A DNA stretch of 64,000 nucleotides from Scardovia inopinata JCM 12537 (lineage in GTDB: Bacteria; Actinomycetota; Actinomycetes; Actinomycetales; Bifidobacteriaceae), in assembly GCF_001042695.1 (NCBI RefSeq), contig NZ_AP012334.1, forward strand, positions 124,001-188,000, in the 5' to 3' direction. Positions 62,048 to 64,000 of the stretch are shown here, piece after piece. The translations under genes were made by a program, and so were the position numbers. The notes beneath the pieces are model-generated. The model did no database searches. It was not told where the DNA came from and saw nothing but the letters and a program-made list of their open reading frames with translations. Within the stretch, counting starts at the first letter, position 1. Each line of letters opens with the position of its first letter.

Positions 62048-64000
62048 CTAGCGTTTGCTCTTCCGGGGAGCAGGGGCATCCTGCTGCCGGACTGTGAGAA
62101 CATGGGCAACATCAGCCCAGGGCGCTAGAGAAACGTAATTGTCATAGCTCCAGGTGAAGTTGCGACCGGTAAGTTCATCATGAACCCGGATTTCGCTTCC
62201 CTGCAGACCCAATGCCGATGGTTCAATATGAACACTGCCCTGCTGAGCATTGTGCCCATCCAAATTGACCACTACAATCACCGTATCTGCTGTGCCGTTT
62301 TCTGACAGGTTCGCTGGCAGGTGTCGGTAAAAGGCAACCAGAGCAGGATTGGCTGTGGGTAAAACATGCAAATCATGATAAGTCCGTGTTGCTGGATGGG
62401 CATTGCGAATCTGATTGAGCCTGGTCAAAAGCTCGCTAATTCCATAATCATCTGCCTTTTGCCAGTCACGAATCTTGATTTCATATTTTTCGTTGTCGTT
62501 GGGCTCTTCAAACTGACCGCACTGAACATTTTCAATTAGCTCATACCCGTTATAAATACCCCAGCTGGGACTTCCCAGAGCGGCAAGTACAGCACGCACA
62601 GCATGCCCGGCAATTCCGTTGTCTCTCAGATAAGCAGTAAGAATATCGGGAGTAGTGGGCCAGAAAGTATTGTGCTGGAAGAACGCTTGGTTGCTGTTTG
62701 TCTCAGCCAGATACTCGTTCAGCTCTTCGCTGGTATTGCGCCAGGGGAAGTAGCAGTGAGATTGGGTAAAGCCTGCAAAGCTTAAGGACCGCATCATGGC
62801 CGGGCGCGTAAAAGCTTCAGCCAGGAAGAGGACCTCAGGATGTTTCTTGGTTACAGCAGTAATGACATCCTGCCAGAACCGCACCGGTTTAGTATGCGGA
62901 TTATCAACGCGGAAAATTGTCACTCCCTTACTAATCCACAAAAGGAGTATTCTTTCAACTTCCTTTTCTATCCCACGCATATCTTTTTCAAAATCAATAG
63001 GATAAATATCCTGATATTTCTTGGGAGGATTCTCAGCAAAGGCAATAGTGCCATCAGGCTTGATCTTGAACCATTCTGGATGCTGTTTCACCCAGGGATG
63101 ATCAGGGGAACATTGGAGGGCAAAATCAAGGGCAATTTCCAACCCCAGCTTATGGGCATAAGCAACAAAATTCTCGAAGTCCTCCATGGTCCCTAAGAGA
63201 GGATCAACTGTATCGTGTCCGCCCAGCTGACTGCCAATGCCGAAAGGAGAGCCTGGATCATCTTCAGTAGCAGTCAAGGCGTTGTTCTTACCCTTGCGGT
63301 TGGTAACCCCAATGGGGAAGATAGGAGGGAGATATACAATGGAAAATCCCTCAGCTTTGGCTCTGTCTAGACCGGTTAGGGCTGTTCTGAGATTCCCCTG
63401 AACAATTTTTCCTGTTTTGTCATCTACATAAGCGCCTTCTGATCGGGGGAAGAACTGATACCAGGAAGCAAAGCTGGAATGCGGACGTTCAACCATAAAG
63501 TTCACAGGGTTAGATTCGCTGATCCCTTCCCGTAAGGGTTTATGGTCATGGAGGGCATGGAGATCACTGTTGTCGGCTGCTGCCAAGCGGTCATCATACG
63601 TCATGGTGTCATCATCGATGAGGGCAATGGCTAAGCGGAGAGTTTTCTTCTCTGCGACAGTCAGGTGGGCGTCTTTGCTAGCAGCCCAGCGTTTAAGGAT
63701 TTCCTGTCCTTCATCGAGAACATTCTCCTGGTCATCATGGGCAGCGATTTTAATCCGGGCATCATGCAGCCAGGTTGCATAGGTATCCTGCCAACCTTCA
63801 ACCACCAGCTTCCAGATTCCTAACCGTCGCTGCACAGCAGCGAAGCCTTCCTCCCAAGGAAGTGCTAATTCTGCCTTTCCCATGCGAACAGTACCATTCC
63901 ACTGATCCAGCCCTGCAACAGTGCAGGTTAAGGGAACTCTTTGGAAGAGAGCACCGGTTTTGGTGTAAACAACGGCGCTGGCTCCCACACGTGTCCGCCC
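62048..64000 (-). CDS. glgE: Alpha-1,4-glucan:maltose-1-phosphate maltosyltransferase, 5' end outside the window
   Basis: At least 651 codons, still open at base 64000, so the start lies beyond the edge (a GTG at 63988 is internal). GH13 family GlgE: the N-terminal beta domain is cut; NPVNFMVERPHSSFASWYQFFPRSEG and IVYLPPIFPIG are characteristic. FRVDNPHTKPVRFW carries the nucleophile Asp and FLAEAFTRP the acid Glu. It extends alpha-1,4-glucan using maltose-1-phosphate as donor, so the organism probably builds glycogen by the GlgE route. Confidence 0.95.
   Translation of the reverse strand, partial: GRTRVGASAVVYTKTGALFQRVPLTCTVAGLDQWNGTVRMGKAELALPWEEGFAAVQRRLGIWKLVVEGWQDTYATWLHDARIKIAAHDDQENVLDEGQEILKRWAASKDAHLTVAEKKTLRLAIALIDDDTMTYDDRLAAADNSDLHALHDHKPLREGISESNPVNFMVERPHSSFASWYQFFPRSEGAYVDDKTGKIVQGNLRTALTGLDRAKAEGFSIVYLPPIFPIGVTNRKGKNNALTATEDDPGSPFGIGSQLGGHDTVDPLLGTMEDFENFVAYAHKLGLEIALDFALQCSPDHPWVKQHPEWFKIKPDGTIAFAENPPKKYQDIYPIDFEKDMRGIEKEVERILLLWISKGVTIFRVDNPHTKPVRFWQDVITAVTKKHPEVLFLAEAFTRPAMMRSLSFAGFTQSHCYFPWRNTSEELNEYLAETNSNQAFFQHNTFWPTTPDILTAYLRDNGIAGHAVRAVLAALGSPSWGIYNGYELIENVQCGQFEEPNDNEKYEIKIRDWQKADDYGISELLTRLNQIRNAHPATRTYHDLHVLPTANPALVAFYRHLPANLSENGTADTVIVVVNLDGHNAQQGSVHIEPSALGLQGSEIRVHDELTGRNFTWSYDNYVSLAPWADVAHVLTVRQQDAPAPRKSKR

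Overview
The window looks like chromosomal DNA of a high-GC-lineage Gram-positive bacterium with an unusually moderate base composition, most likely a Bifidobacteriaceae member (Scardovia/Alloscardovia type). This is an inference from gene content: GlgE maltosyltransferase beside inorganic pyrophosphatase, GlfT2-type galactofuranosyltransferases with a Wzm/Wzt exporter, DnaB-MurT-GatD, PEP carboxylase, SLH-like and Excalibur wall domains, and an actinobacterial GH25/ricin lysozyme. No rRNA, CRISPR array or prophage is visible. Two tRNA genes (Ile-GAT, Ala-TGC) are present.

Layout. 1-3911 (minus): a four-gene unit of sugar kinase, NCS1 permease, ADP-ribosylglycohydrolase and GntR regulator, matching the gene content of E. 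coli yegTUVW, with a textbook promoter and a leaderless regulator start. 4222-10720: glycerol dehydrogenase, a membrane protein, a permuted NlpC/P60-like protein, a HAD phosphatase and a nucleoside hydrolase. 10883-19250: cell-surface block with an SLH-like/Excalibur protein next to a polysaccharide pyruvyltransferase, a large GH25 lysozyme with nine QxW repeats, an AAA ATPase broken by a stop inside Walker A, a secreted Arg-rich protein and a small membrane protein. 19341-30815: cell-wall polysaccharide (probably galactofuranan) synthesis and export, with two GlfT2-like transferases around Wzm/Wzt and two large multi-span proteins outside them. 30901-38441: Dtd, PEP carboxylase, DnaB, MurT and GatD; a tight cluster of DnaA-box-like 9-mers lies upstream of dnaB. 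38472-43409: a membrane protein and a glycerate module (CdaR, GntP, glycerate kinase). 43549-48123: MarR-controlled heterodimeric ABC exporter. 48330-57315: phasin-like/UbiB pair, FMN reductase, HAD phosphatase, tRNAs, YgjP-like peptidase, SPFH protein, Dps, CorC-like protein and beta-carbonic anhydrase. 57471-61179: a scar in which a truncated DUF2974-type hydrolase and a TetR C-terminal stub flank about 2.9 kb of AT-rich, decayed DNA with an HD-domain gene and an IS30-family element whose transposase has Lys at the catalytic Glu position. 61373-64000: pyrophosphatase and GlgE (running off the window).

How it fits together. Much of the window concerns the cell envelope: polymer synthesis and export (galactan cluster), polymer decoration (pyruvyltransferase), a protein likely to bind that polymer (SLH-like), wall hydrolysis (GH25, P60-like) and peptidoglycan amidation (MurT/GatD). 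Small catabolic modules (nucleoside-like substrate, glycerol, glycerate) sit between, each with its own transporter and/or regulator. The strongest leads for new biology are the SLH-like/pyruvyltransferase pair, the galactan export cluster, the DnaA-box cluster before dnaB, a 13-bp hairpin abutting the dtd start codon, and the Arg-rich secreted protein. All functional statements rest on motif reading without database searches.
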